64,000 bases of DNA from positions 248,001-312,000 of the forward strand of contig CAVYZS010000010.1 of NCBI GenBank assembly GCA_963773085.1. The letters run 5' to 3'. This document shows, piece after piece, positions 19,698 to 29,965 of the stretch. This DNA is from JAENVT01 sp963773085 (lineage in GTDB: Bacteria > Actinomycetota > Acidimicrobiia > Acidimicrobiales > Ilumatobacteraceae). Numbering within the stretch: position 1 is the stretch's first letter; every line of letters starts with the position of its first letter. Position numbers and translations under genes: made by a program. The notes under the pieces are model-generated. The model was not told the origin of the DNA, did no database searches, and saw only the letters and a program-made list of their open reading frames with translations.

Positions 19698-20888
19698 ATG
19701 CGCGTCGATACGAACTTCTTCTGCTCCGTTCCCATGCCGGACGCGGGTGATCGATCGGTGGCCCCGACGGCGCGACGGTACGGCAACGACGCTGTCGTCG
19801 AGTGCTACAAGAACCTTGTCGAATGGGCGAAGACCGCCGATCAACTCGGCCTCGACACGATGTGGCTCACCGAGCACCACTTCCAGTACGAGGGCTACGA
19901 GGTGCTGCCCAACCTCATCCTGTTCGGGCAACACCTGGCCATGCTCACCCGAGGCCTGCGACTCGGGCAGATGTTCAATGTCGTGCCCCAGTGGCATCCG
20001 CTTCGTCTCGCCGAAGACTTCGCCATCGCCGACATCATCACGGGCGGGCGTATGGAGTTCGGTGTCGGTCGCGGCACCGTCCCTCGCGAAGCGTGGGCAC
20101 TGGGCACGGTGGTGGCCAGCGGTGACAACGCGATGTCGGCGGAACACGATCGCATCAACCGCGAGATCTTCGAGGAGTCGATGGAGGTCATCAAGCTGGC
20201 CTGGTCGCAGGAGCGCTTCGCCTACCGCGGTAAGCACATGGTGTTCCCGCCAGACGACGTACCCGATCGGGGCACGATGGTCAACGATCTCTCGCTGGTT
20301 CCACGGCCGTTGCGCAAGATCGACATCTACCAACCGGTCACGTCGCCGGAGACCATCGAGTACGTCCCGGTCGCCGGGCACAAGGCCGTGTACTGGCTTC
20401 AGAACGCAGCGACCCAGAAGCAGAAGTGGGATCGCTACGCGGAGATTCGCGAAGCCTGCGGCACACCCATCGGACCTGGCGAGGACCGTTGCCTCGTGCT
20501 CAACCTGCATGTCGCCAAGACACGCGAAGCGGCGCTCGTGAAGGGCCGACCCGGGCAGGACGAGTTCAACAAGTTCCTTTCCCCGTACGGTCGATTCAGC
20601 AGCTACCGCAACCCGGACGGTTCGAAGGTGCCCTTCAACCACTGCCCGACCGTCGAAGAGAGCAACGAGCAGAGGATCCAGATCGTCGGATCGATCGACG
20701 ACGCTGTCGACGCCATCGGGTTCTGGCGCGACCTGCTCGACCTCGAGCACATCTGCCTGTTCCTCGACTATCCCGGAATCAGCCGCGAGGAGATGATCGA
20801 GCAACTGCATCTCGTGGTCGAGGAAGTGTTCCCCCGTCTCGGCGAACCGATCGTGCGCCGCCCGATCATCGGCTCACCACTCGTGTGA
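19698..20888 (+). CDS. Luciferase-like (LLM) flavin-dependent oxidoreductase, paralogue A
   Basis: An intact 396-residue TIM-barrel protein of the bacterial luciferase family. Signatures are LDTMWLTEHHFQYEGYEVLPN (the catalytic-site strand with adjacent His), VPQWHPLRLAEDFAIADIITGGR and FGVGRGTVPREAW (flavin phosphate loop). Members oxidise substrates with O2 and reduced FMN, or use F420; the substrate is unknown. It is a close paralogue of the protein at 37947-39098, sharing TEHHFQYEGYEV, NREIFEESM-like and SLVPRPL-like segments. It overlaps the amidohydrolase start by GTGA, so oxidation and hydrolysis steps are probably coupled in one pathway. Confidence 0.88.
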   Translation: MRVDTNFFCSVPMPDAGDRSVAPTARRYGNDAVVECYKNLVEWAKTADQLGLDTMWLTEHHFQYEGYEVLPNLILFGQHLAMLTRGLRLGQMFNVVPQWHPLRLAEDFAIADIITGGRMEFGVGRGTVPREAWALGTVVASGDNAMSAEHDRINREIFEESMEVIKLAWSQERFAYRGKHMVFPPDDVPDRGTMVNDLSLVPRPLRKIDIYQPVTSPETIEYVPVAGHKAVYWLQNAATQKQKWDRYAEIREACGTPIGPGEDRCLVLNLHVAKTREAALVKGRPGQDEFNKFLSPYGRFSSYRNPDGSKVPFNHCPTVEESNEQRIQIVGSIDDAVDAIGFWRDLLDLEHICLFLDYPGISREEMIEQLHLVVEEVFPRLGEPIVRRPIIGSPLV

Positions 20889-21952
20889 GGCCGCTCTCCT
20901 CCATCGCCCAGGCTCTTGCCGACGATGGCTACCTCGTGTTGCCGGCCTTTGCCGAACCGCACGCCCATCTCGACAAGGCGTTCCTGGCAGAACGCGTCGA
21001 CAACCCGACGGGTGATCTGATGGGCGCGATCGAGGCCATGGAACGGGCGCGCTGTTCGATCACGCTCGCCGACACCATCGAACGAGCCGAGCGGGCAGCG
21101 AGGCTGTTGTCGGCCAATGGGTGCACCGCGATCCGCACCCACGTCGACCTGACCCTGAAGGGCGGGCTGACGTCGGTGGAGGCGTTGATCGACGTGCGTG
21201 ACCGGCTCCGCGACCTCGTCGACATCCAAGTCGCCGCGCTGTGTGCGTGGCCGTCGATCGGAGTGGAGGGCGCCGACCAGCGGGCGCTGCTCCGCGAGGC
21301 CATCGCCCTGGGGATCGACGTCGTCGGTGGTTGCCCCTATCTCGAGTCTGACCCCGCGGCGGCAACCGACAACCTCTTGACGATTGCCGCGGAGGCTGGT
21401 CTGGCGATCGACCTGCACACCGATGAGACCCTCGACCCGTCGGTGTTGACGCTCGAAGTCCTGGCCGAGCAAGTGCTCGCCAGCGGGTTCCTCAATCGGG
21501 TGACGGCCAGCCATTGTGTGTCTCTCGGTGTGCAGCCAGAACGCCGTCAACGGGAAGTCGCCGAGAAGGTCGCCGGCGCCGGTATCAGCGTGATAGCCCT
21601 TCCTCACACGAACCTCTTCCTCCAAGGTCGTGATCACCAGGCGGCGATGCCGCGGGCGGTGACGGCGGTGAAGGCCCTCCGTGATGCCGGCGTGAATGTG
21701 GCGGCCGGCGCAGACAACCTCCAGGATCCGTTCAATCCCGTCGGTCGAGGCGACCCCCTGGAAACGGCGGGGCTGATGATCATGACCACACACACCCTGC
21801 CCGCGGACGCGCTGGACATGGTGACGGGTGCCGCTCGTCGGGCAATGGGCCTGACCGAATCCGTCGATCTCGTGGCGGTCCGGGCGACGACTGTCCGCGA
21901 AGCGATCGCCTTTGGTCCTTCTGACCGAATGGTCCTGCGCGACGAGGCCTAG
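20885..21952 (+). CDS. Amidohydrolase, cytosine-deaminase-like
   Basis: GTG start overlapping the previous stop (GTGA). The 355-residue frame is intact. Metal ligands of the amidohydrolase superfamily are visible: PHAHLDKAF (HxH, about residue 26), HVDLT, DLHTDETLD, TASHCVSL and the Asp of GADNLQDPFNPVG, the same layout as CodA-type cytosine deaminases. These enzymes hydrolyse C-N bonds of cyclic amidines or amides. Its pairing with a flavin oxidoreductase, and the nearby carbamoylase and creatininases, suggest a ring-opening or deamination step. The substrate is inferred only. Confidence 0.85.
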   Translation: MRPLSSIAQALADDGYLVLPAFAEPHAHLDKAFLAERVDNPTGDLMGAIEAMERARCSITLADTIERAERAARLLSANGCTAIRTHVDLTLKGGLTSVEALIDVRDRLRDLVDIQVAALCAWPSIGVEGADQRALLREAIALGIDVVGGCPYLESDPAAATDNLLTIAAEAGLAIDLHTDETLDPSVLTLEVLAEQVLASGFLNRVTASHCVSLGVQPERRQREVAEKVAGAGISVIALPHTNLFLQGRDHQAAMPRAVTAVKALRDAGVNVAAGADNLQDPFNPVGRGDPLETAGLMIMTTHTLPADALDMVTGAARRAMGLTESVDLVAVRATTVREAIAFGPSDRMVLRDEA

Positions 21953-21971
21953 TCGCCTCTCGGTCTCCTCG

Positions 21972-23234
21972 CTATTGCTGGGCGCGATCCAACACCACGT
22001 GCAACAACACGTTGGCACCGGCCTCGATGTCGGCCGGCGTGGTGTATTCGGCGATGTTGTGTGAGAGTCCGTCGACACTGGGCACGAAGATCATCGAGGT
22101 CGGGCACACCCTGGCCAGCATCTGGGCGTCGTGGCCGGCGCCGGATGGCATCCGGCGAGTTGAATGACCCAGCCGTTGGGCAGTCGACTCGACGAGGTCG
22201 ATCATGCTGCTGTCGAACTCGACCGGCTCGAATCGAGCCAGCGTGCGCATCGAGATCTCGCATCCCTCGTCGCCGGCATACGAGCGGCACGCGGCGAAGA
22301 CCTCGGCCTCGGCCTCCTTCAACCGAGCGTCGTCGGTGTTGCGAAGGTCGATGCTGAACACGACGCTGGACGGAATCACATTGACCAGGTTGGGAGTGAC
22401 GTCGAGCCTGCCGACGGTCGCCACCTGCGGGGCCCCGAGGTATCCCGCAGTGAGACGAACCTCGTGGATGGCGCGGGCTGCCACCGCCAAAGGATCACGG
22501 CGCATCTGCATGGGTGTCGTGCCGGCATGCGCTGATTGCCCTGTCACCGTGACCTCTGTCCAGGAGATCCCCTGCACGCCCGTGACGACCCCGATGGTGG
22601 TGCCCTCTTCTTCGAGCACCGGACCCTGTTCGATGTGCAGTTCGGCGTACGCGAAGCGGGAACAAGGCGGCCGGCACGGGTGTAGGGCCGGCGTAGCCGA
22701 TACGGCTCAGTTCGTCGCCGAGCCTGGCTCCGTCGTCGGCCGCGGTCACATCGAGCGCCTCCTCGACTGCCAGGCCGCCGACATAGACCAGGCTCCCGAG
22801 CATGTCGGGAGCGAATCGGGCGCCCTCCTCATCGGTGAAGAACGCCACCTGGATCGGTCGGCGGGTCGTGATGTCGTGTTTGGCCAGGGTCTCGACGATC
22901 TCCAACCCGGCCAGCACTCCGAGGTTGCCGTCGAATCGCCCTCCGGTGCGGACGGTGTCGATGTGCGAACCGACCATCACTGCAGCCGCTGTGGGGTCGC
23001 TTCCGGCACGGGTGGCAACCACGTTGCCGATGGCGTCGATCGAGACCTGCATGCCGAGATCGACGCATCCACGACACGACCAGATCCCGACCGTCACGGT
23101 CGGCATCGGTCAACGCCAGCCGGGCGCAGCCTCGCTCGCCGTTCGGGCCGTGGACGGCGCCGATCTCACCGAGCGCCTCGAGCCGTTGCCACAGACCGGT
23201 CGCCGTCGATGTGCACGTCGTTCCAGCCGGCCAT
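21972..23234 (-). CDS. M20-family N-carbamoyl-L-amino acid hydrolase / hydantoinase-carbamoylase type
   Basis: ATG 23234 lies 2 nt after the creatininase stop. Motifs: MVGSHIDTVRTGGRFDGNLG (metal-binding His and Asp), FFTDEEGARF (bridging Glu pair), the ELHIEQGPVLEEE strand, GQSAHAGTTPM (dimerisation domain) and GAGHDAQMLA with GLSHNIAEYT. This is the full set for N-carbamoyl amino acid hydrolases, allantoate amidohydrolases and beta-ureidopropionases, which release CO2 and NH3 from ureido compounds. Frame breaks near 23170, 23060 and 22650 each need one base removed. Corrected length is about 420 residues, usual for the family. The class is confident; the substrate is not. Confidence 0.87.
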
Positions 23235-23236
23235 CG

Positions 23237-24020
23237 TCAGCGCCCGAAATCGAAAGTCGAGATCTCGCGGAGCGCATCGCAGAACGAGCGACACCGAGCC
23301 GGCGAACAGTTCTGCGCCACGTTCGGCCGTCGCCGCCGTCGGGTCGCCGATGTACACCTTCGGGATGGAAGTCGTTCGACAGCCATCCGAAGCTGACCCG
23401 GCCGCCGAAGCGGACGTATGCGTTGCCGGCGAGCTTGTCGGGGACGCGGCGCGTCGCCCTGCTCATGTCGCACAGGCCGGGTGCGAGGTGCAGCATGATC
23501 GGAGGTCTCGTTGGTGCCGCCGTGCACGCCCATCCCCAGCTCGCTGGCCGGCGACGTGCCGCCCTGATCGACCGGCATACCCGGGTGGGCGAGGAACGTC
23601 ATCAACCCGTGCGCGAGCCGCAGTTCGCGGTTGGCGACGTTGAGCAGCGAGCTGTTGCCTCCGTGACCGTTGAGGAAGACGAGTCGCTTCGCCGGGGTCG
23701 TGGCGATGCAGCGGCCGATGTCGTCGAGCACCGCCAGCAAGGTCGTGGCCGACAACCACACCGTGCCCGGCGACCAGGCGTGCTCGTTCGACTTCGTGTA
23801 CTGCAGCGTCGGCATCAGCCAGACGTCGAGCTCGTCGCCGACCTCGGCGACCGCGGCCTCGGCGACAGCCGTGGCGACGATCGAGTCGGTGCTGAGTGGC
23901 AGGTGCGGGCCGTGCTGTTCGATGGCCCCGAGGGGTTGGACGATGATGCTGCGCTCGTCGAGCCGCGTCGCCGACCTGTGGGCCGGAGAGGTTCGGGAAG
24001 TAGCGCTCGACCGAGGTCAC
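23237..24020 (-). CDS. Creatininase family amidohydrolase, copy 1
   Basis: GTG start at 24020 (VTSVERYFPNLSG). After a +1 break near 23960 it reads QPLGAIEQHGPHLPLSTD (metal-binding Glu, His, Asp). It continues with LQYTKSNEHAWSPGTVWLS and LVFLNGHGGNSSLLN, then a break near 23480 leads to FGWLSNDFHPEGVHIGDPTAAT. All metal ligands of the creatininase/mycofactocin-MftE fold are present. Enzymes of this fold hydrolyse cyclic amides such as creatinine or formamidopyrimidines. It is followed with a 2-nt gap by the carbamoylase, so the two probably act in sequence. It is similar in sequence to copy 2 at 40946-41722. Confidence 0.87.
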
Positions 24021-24023
24021 ACG

Positions 24024-24044
24024 GGCACGTTACCCCCACGTGCC
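24024..24044. promoter_or_regulatory. Palindrome (candidate operator) in a 42-bp divergent intergenic region
   Basis: GGCACGT (24024-24030) and ACGTGCC (24038-24044) form perfect 7-bp arms around a 7-nt spacer. It covers TAACGT (24027-24032, minus strand), the likely -10 of the creatininase-carbamoylase operon, and lies just before the -10-like CAGAAT (24051-24056) of the divergent gene. This is a natural position for a repressor controlling both directions. Confidence 0.5.
24027..24032 (-). promoter_or_regulatory. -10 box (TAACGT) of a leaderless promoter for creatininase copy 1
   Basis: On the minus strand TAACGT ends 6 nt before GTG 24020. It fits TANNNT and the leaderless spacing seen elsewhere in the window, and it overlaps the left arm of the palindrome at 24024-24044. 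Confidence 0.5.
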
Positions 24045-24062
24045 ATCGGCCAGAATGAAACG

Positions 24063-25605
24063 GTGACCGCTCCCGACTACGACGCCATGGTCGTCGGCGC
24101 CGGTCACAACGGTCTGGTGTGCGCCGCCTACCTGGCCAAAGCCGGCCTGCGCACGCTCGCTGGTCGAGGCCCGTTCGTCGGTCGGCGGCACCGCGTCGAG
24201 CGAGTCGTTCGCCGGTGGAACGGTCAACATCTGCAACTGCGATCACATCACGTTTCGCACCACGCCGGTGATCGACGAGCTCGGTCTCGCCGGCTCTCGG
24301 CCTGCGCTACATCGACATCGATCCGGCACAGCGCAACATGGCGTGGGACGGCGGGCCGTCGTGGACGATCCACCACGACGTCGAGCAGACCATCGAATCG
24401 CTGGCGCGCACCTATCCCGCGGAGGTCGACGGCTATCGGCGCTACGTGAAGGCGGCGATGCCCGCCGTGCGGATGGTGCTCGACAATGCCAACGACCCGC
24501 CGTCGCGTCACCACGATCGCCAAGAAGGTCGCTCGCCCGCCGTGGCCGTGGCGCGGCCACGCTTGCTGCGCTGGAGCCGACGCAGCGCCGCCGACGTGAT
24601 GCGCTCGCTTCTTCACCGCCGACGCGCTGCGCGGCCCGGCGATGGTGACCGGGCCGATGGTGTGGGGCGTCTCGCCCGAGACTCCCGGGCACCGGTCTCG
24701 GCGCGCTTGACGTACGCCTTGCGCCACGTCGGCTCGCGTCGGACGACCCGAGGGCGGAAGCGGGATGGTGCCCGAGTCGCTTCGCCGGGCGTTCGAGCAC
24801 GCCGGTGGATCGTTGATGCTCGAACACCAAGGTCGCCCACCTCACGTGCGAGGGCGAGGCGATTCGCGGCATGATCTGCACAGACGGCACCGAGGTCACC
24901 GCGCCGATCGTCGTGTCGGCCTGCAACCCGCACGACACGTTCCTGGCTTGGCTGAAGAACCCACCGCCGCAGGCGCGATCGCTGGTCGAACGGTGGAGGT
25001 CGATCCCCCACGACGACGGCTACGAGTCGAAGGTCGACGCCATCGTCGATCGCCAGCCGATGTCGGCTCGGAAGGCGATCCGCTCGGTACGACGATGGTC
25101 GATCTCACCGTCGCTCGACGAGATCGATCGCGGTCACTCGGTGATGGCGAGCGGCGGGATGCTCGAACGGCCCGGCGATGTTCGTCAACTCACCATCGGC
25201 ACTCGACGCGACGCTGGCACCCGCCGGTCGGCACGTGTTCAGCCTGGAGGTGCTGTACACGCCGTACGCCGTTGCCGGTGGATGGGCCGAGCAGCACCGA
25301 ACCTCGCCGCTGGCTCGATCAGGTGGCGACGGTGCTGGCGCCCGGGCTTCCTCGACTCGCTGATCGATTGGCGGGCGATGACGCCCGATCGCTACGAGCG
25401 CGAGTTCCATCTGCCCCACGGCCACGCGACCAGCTTCGCCGGTGGACCACTCGCAGCGCTGCGCAACAAGAACCCCGAGCTGACCCGCTACGAGACGCCG
25501 ATCAAGGGTCTGTACCTGACGGGCGCGGCGACGTTCCCCGGCGCCGGCGTCTGGGGCGCGAGCGGCCGCAATGCTGCGCTGCGCATCCTCGGCCGGGAGG
25601 ATTAG
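24063..25605 (+). CDS. FAD-dependent oxidoreductase, phytoene desaturase/amine oxidase-like
   Basis: GTG start, preceded at 6 nt by CAGAAT. The Rossmann loop is VVGAGHNGLVCAAYLAKAGLRT, followed across breaks by EARPFVGG and TASSESFAGG. The C-terminus GLYLTGAATFPGAGVWGASGRNAAL is the FAD-binding end of carotenoid desaturase-type enzymes (GLYxxGAxxxPGxGVxGxxG). Five or more frame breaks (about 24165, 24290, 24505, 24760, 24825, 25185) split it; corrected length is about 510 residues, usual for the family. It could desaturate or oxidise an isoprenoid or an amine; neighbouring genes do not settle this. Not obviously part of the creatininase operon. Confidence 0.8.
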
Positions 25606-25625
25606 CGGGGTTACAGACCGATGGG

Positions 25626-25631
25626 TACCCT
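25626..25631 (+). promoter_or_regulatory. -10 box (TACCCT) of a leaderless promoter for superoxide dismutase
   Basis: TACCCT ends 6 nt before ATG 25638. The sequence between contains no Shine-Dalgarno motif. Confidence 0.5.
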
Positions 25632-25637
25632 GTCGGC

Positions 25638-26238
25638 ATGATCAATTACACCCTTCCCGATCTCGCCTACGACCCGGGTGCGCTGGAACCACACCTCAGC
25701 GGGCAGATCGTCGAACTACACCACGGCAAGCACCACGCGGCGTACGTCGCCGGGGCCAACACCGCCCTCGAACGCCTTGCCGAGGCTCGTGCTGCCGGGC
25801 AAGTACGACGCGCTGGTGGGCCTGGAGAAGTCACTCGCCTTCAACCTCGGCGGCCACGTGCTGCACACCATGTACTGGGCCAACCTCTCGCCCGATGGCG
25901 GCGACAAGCCCAGCGGTGACCTGGCCGCGGCGATCGACGACCAGTTCGGCTCGTTCGACGCCTTCCGGGCACACTTCAGCCAGGCGACGACGCTTGTGCA
26001 GGGCTCTGGTTGGGGCATCTTGTCGTGGGAGCCGCTCGGCCGGCGGTTGATCATCGAGCAGCTCGAGGTGCACCACCAGAACACCACGTTGGGCGCCGTG
26101 CCGCTGCTGGCCATCGACGCATGGGAGCACGCCTACTACCTGCAGTACAGGAACCGCCGAGCCGACTACGTCGAGGCCATCTGGAACATCGTCAACTGGG
26201 CCGACGTGGCCCGCCGGTTCGCCGCAGCCAAGGTTTGA
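25638..26238 (+). CDS. Fe/Mn superoxide dismutase
   Basis: Starts MINYTLPDLAYDPGALEPH. The metal ligands are the first His of HHGKHHAAYV (residue 28), His in GGHVLHTMYW, and Asp and His in DAWEHAYYLQY. It dismutates superoxide to O2 and H2O2 in the cytoplasm. One frame break near 25800 (extra G in GCCGGGCAAG) is the only damage; corrected length is about 200 residues, as expected. The choice between Fe and Mn cannot be made safely by eye. Several flavin and molybdenum oxidases nearby would produce superoxide, but no operon links them. Confidence 0.93.
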
Positions 26239-26254
26239 CTGGTGACTGGGCCGA

Positions 26255-26728
26255 TCACGCGTCCTTGACGGACCAGACGCGCTTGGCGACGGGCTCTTTG
26301 TCGCTCCACGGGAAGTTGATCCATCGGTCGGTGCGCTTCCAGACGTAGTCGCACTCCACGACGGAATGGCTCTTCTCGTACAGCACCGCGGTGCGAACCT
26401 CGGCGACCTTGCCCTCGCAGAACAGTTGCACGCTTCGCAGCGTGTGGCCGGTGTCGGCGACATCGTCGGCGATCAGGATCCGAGCATCGCTGACGTCGAC
26501 GAAGTCGGGCGCCGGCGGAAGGATCCGCGGCACTTCGAGTCGTTCGTCGACGCCGGTGTAGAACTCGACGTTCATCGTGTACACGTTCTTCACCGACAGG
26601 GCGTAGCCCATCGCCCCGCCGATCAGCAGACCGCCGCGAGCGATCGACAGGATCATGTCGGGCTCGTAGTCGTCGGCCACCATCTGGGAGAGTTCACGAG
26701 ACGCCTCACCGAACATCTCCCACGTCAT
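26255..26728 (-). CDS. Phosphoribosyltransferase (type I PRTase)
   Basis: 157 codons, ATG 26728. The PRPP loop is ILIADDVADTGHTL (two acidic residues, then DTGxTL), and the ILSIARGGLLIGGAM strand is typical of xanthine/guanine-type PRTases. The C-terminus DRWINFPW is also family-typical. It would form a purine nucleotide from a base and PRPP. It is convergent with superoxide dismutase (16 bp). The upstream esterase-like gene is in the same orientation and in one reading continues into it, but that read-through is probably created by frame errors. Confidence 0.85.
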   Translation of the reverse strand: MTWEMFGEASRELSQMVADDYEPDMILSIARGGLLIGGAMGYALSVKNVYTMNVEFYTGVDERLEVPRILPPAPDFVDVSDARILIADDVADTGHTLRSVQLFCEGKVAEVRTAVLYEKSHSVVECDYVWKRTDRWINFPWSDKEPVAKRVWSVKDA

Positions 26729-26783
26729 GATTTCGCGCTCGCTCGACACGCTGGCAACACCTCGTTCCGTGTAGGCGCCCAAG

Positions 26784-28390
26784 CTACCGCGACCGACGGA
26801 CGACGAGCTTCCATCTACGACGTGAGGAACGGGGAGATCGACCTCGGCCGAGCGCAACTCGATGGTGGCCACGACGTGATCGTCGGCCGGACCGTACGAC
26901 ATCGGGTTCGGCGGTGTGGCCGTTGCGGTCGTAGCACGGGAAAGCGGGCTGCGGACAAGCACAGTCGCAACCGCTGCCCTGGCTGCACTCGAACGGCGAT
27001 CGGGCGAAGCTCGATCGACCAGGCGACTTCGCGTCCCGGCGGTCACGGCGTCGAGCAGTCGCTTGGCGGAGCCCGGTGACCGTGCGGGCGGTGTCGTCGG
27101 CTCGACGACGGCGAGGGTCGCCACGAGGTCGTGACGGGGGCGATCGCTGACCGTGACCGACCCGCACCACCGGTGAGCCGGTGATGTCGAGCGGCTCGAC
27201 GAACGCGCCGGAGGTGAAGCAGACCACGTCGCGCAGGTCGTGAGCAGCGCTGTCGTCCTGGTAGTCCACGGGATCGCCGGGGTGGGCGACGTGCGGTTCG
27301 GCGACGATCGTCGTCGGCTCTCCCGGCGCCGAGCCGGGTCGGCGTCGACATCAGAATGCCGTCGCCCCACCGCGAGTTGGCGTTCCCGTGGTGGAATGTC
27401 CGGCCATCGTTCGGATCGTGTGTGGCGGCGGCCACGACGCCGCCTCACGCCAGCCGTCGCCGATGACCGAAGTACCGCACACGAGTCGGCGGATGCAGCG
27501 GTGGCATCGCGCTCGAAGGCCCGGTCGAAGAAGTCGACGAGGGCATCCCAGATCAGTGCGGGCGATGCCGCCGGGCCGAGCTCGGCGCCACCGTGTCGGG
27601 TTCCCCACGGCATGTGTGCCCACGGCCCGCACCATGCCTCGGCGCCGAGTCGATCGATCAGCGAGGCGGTGCCCGACGAGAAGTCGTCGAACCAGCCCAT
27701 CACCGTGAAAGCCGGGACGTCGATGGCGTCGAGGTCTGGTCGTCGGGCAGCCCAGTAGGCGTCGTCGCGGGGATGGGCCAACCACTCCTCGAACCAAGGT
27801 GGCGGCGTCGGCCCCGAGCGCGCCGGAGATCGGGACGGCGCCGAGGTCGAACGGGATCGGACCGATTCGGCGGTCCTGTCCGGCGAGCTGTGCCGACCAG
27901 AAGCACACGAACGGCCAACGCAGCAGGCCGCCCTCGTACGTCCAACCCTCGTACGGGTCCGGGCAGCACATCATCGGGGCGATGGCTTTCAGGCTCGGCG
28001 GCCGCCTGGCGGCGGCGTACAGCTGAGCCAGTCCCTGGTACGAGAAGCCATACGTCGCCACGCGCCCATCGGAGAACGGCAGCCGAGCCGCCCACTCGAT
28101 GGTCGTCGCACCGTCGGCATGCCTCGTCGACGAACGGCGCGAACGTGCCGGTCGAGTCGCCGCGTCCCCGGCAGTCCTGCACGATGACGGCGAACCCTCG
28201 TCGGGCGAACCACGTCGGGTGAGGGAGGACCGGCGTCGACGCCACAGATCGCCCGTACGGGCAGCCGTTGAAGCAGGACCGGCCACGGTCCGCCCCTGCT
28301 GGATACCAGGCGTCGGCCACCAGCACGGCCCCGTCGGCCATCGTCGCCTCGAGCCCGACCTGCCGCACGATCTCGCCGCTCGATCTGCAC
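26784..28390 (-). CDS. CocE/NonD family hydrolase (X-Pro dipeptidyl-peptidase/cocaine-esterase type)
   Basis: The N-terminal part has the family opening EATMADGAVLVADAWYP, FARRGFAVIVQDCRGRGDS (oxyanion region) and, after a break, the nucleophile elbow GFSYQGLAQL. Downstream PAFTVMGWFDDF carries the catalytic Asp, and GPWAHMPW the catalytic His. The C-terminal beta-sandwich is present but broken. These serine hydrolases cleave esters or amides of small acyl compounds. At least six frame breaks occur between 28370 and 26790, so both ends are approximate: GTG 28390 is the likely start, and TAG at 26784 the likely stop. Confidence 0.75.
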
Positions 28391-28437
28391 CGACCAAGAT
28401 TTGCCGATCGGCCTTCGTTGGTCAATGATGCTGATCG

Positions 28438-29965
28438 ATGTTGTTCCAGCAGTTGCTCCGCGACGGCGCCAACCGCACTCCCGACAAGGTTGCGCTGCAC
28501 TGGGTCGATCGCGACCGTTCGCTCACCTACCAGGCGGCCGTCGAGCAGATGGAGCGGGTCGCCGGGGCACTGGCGTCACTTGGCGTGGGCAAGGGCGACC
28601 GTGTCGGCATCTTCGCCCACAACGGGATGGACTACCTGACGGCGATGTTCGGGACGTGGCGGCTCGGAGCGATCTCGGCGCTCGTCAACCTGCAGTACGC
28701 CGACACGCTGGACTACTACGTCAACGACGCCCAGCCGAAGGTGCTCATCTACACCGGCGATCACCTCGCCACGATCGATCGACACCGGGCGAACCTGGCG
28801 AGCGTCGAGCACTTCGTGTGCATGGACGGACCGCAGGATGGCGCTCACGGGTGGACCGAGCTGCTCGCCGCCGCGCCGCCGGCACCCCCGGACACGACCG
28901 ACGACACCGACGTCGCGCATCTCTCGTACACGTCCGGCACCTCGGGTCAGCCCAAGGGCGCCTGCCTCGCCCACGAACCGACCAGCCGAGCCACACGCTG
29001 CATCGCCGAGCGGCTGCGGCTGACGCTCTGCCGACGTCAGCGTCGGCCCGACGGCGCTGTCGTCGTCGTACCAGCTGGTCGCCAACCTGCTCCCTGCGCT
29101 GCACGTCGGAGGCACTGTGTGCGTCATGAGCCGGTGGGACGCAGGCGCGGGTTGGGACTGCGCTCGAGCGTCTCGGCGCGACGGTGCTCGCCGCCAATCC
29201 GACGGTGCTTCGCGATCTGCTCGACGAGTCGCGTTCGCCGCGGGCCGAGCGCCGGCGCAGGTCTGCGGGTCGGCGTCAGCGGTGGAGGGCCCGGTGCCCC
29301 CGGAGCTGAAGCAGTCGCTCCGCGACACGCTCGGCTTCCCACTGTGCGAGAGCTACGGGCAGTCCGAGCTCGGTGGCTTCGTCGGATTGTGGGCACCCGA
29401 TCAGCCGATCACCGACGACCGCCTGGTGTCGTGCGGGCGACCGTTGCCCGACAAGGAGGTGCGGGTCCTCGACGACGACGGCAGCGAGGTGCCGACGGGC
29501 GAGCTCGGCGAGCTGTGCCTGCGCGGCGGGTTCATGGCCGGCTACTGGAACCGACCCGAGAAGACCGCCGAGACGCTTCGCGACGGATGGTTGCACACCG
29601 GTGACCTGGGTTTCATCGACGCCGAGGGCTTTGTGTTCATGCGCGGCCGCCTGAGCGAGCGTCTGACCGTCGGCGGCGCCCACTGGTATCCACGCGACGT
29701 GGAAGAGGTGCTGATGCGCCACCCGAGCGTGCGCGAGGCGGCCCTGGTCGGCCTGCCGGATCCGACGCTCGGGCAGCGCCCCGTCGCCTTCGTCACCGCG
29801 CGTGATGGTTACGTGCCGGACACGCAGAGTCTCGTAGAGTTTGCCGCGCAGGGACTGGGCCACCCGGTTCCATCCATGACCGTGGAAGTTCTCGACTCGA
29901 TGCCCATGACACCGACCGGCAAGATCAGCAAGGCCCAACTGCTGGCGATGACGGACCGGGCATGA
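28438..29965 (+). CDS. AMP-dependent acyl-CoA synthetase/ligase
   Basis: ATG 28438. Motifs of the ANL superfamily: LSYTSGTSGQPKGA (P-loop), LCESYGQSELGG (A5), LHTGDLGFIDAEGFVFMRGR (A7-A8 hinge with Asp) and, near the end, PMTPTGKISK with the catalytic Lys. It activates a carboxylic acid to acyl-AMP and then acyl-CoA. Four +1 breaks (near 29030, 29150, 29255 and 29290) cut the middle; corrected length is about 508 residues. Its stop overlaps the start of the permease gene (ATGA), which suggests that the imported or derived acid is activated here. Confidence 0.87.

Noticed and set aside
20426..20884. Upstream extension of the amidohydrolase frame
   Set aside because: It lies inside the flavin oxidoreductase gene and reads as low-complexity Arg-rich sequence. 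GTG 20885 gives a normal amidohydrolase N-terminus.
26255..27781. Open frame joining the esterase C-terminal half to the phosphoribosyltransferase, as if a fusion
   Set aside because: The esterase part in this frame is interrupted by out-of-frame segments, and the PRTase has its own ATG and normal length. The joint frame is an accident of insertion errors.
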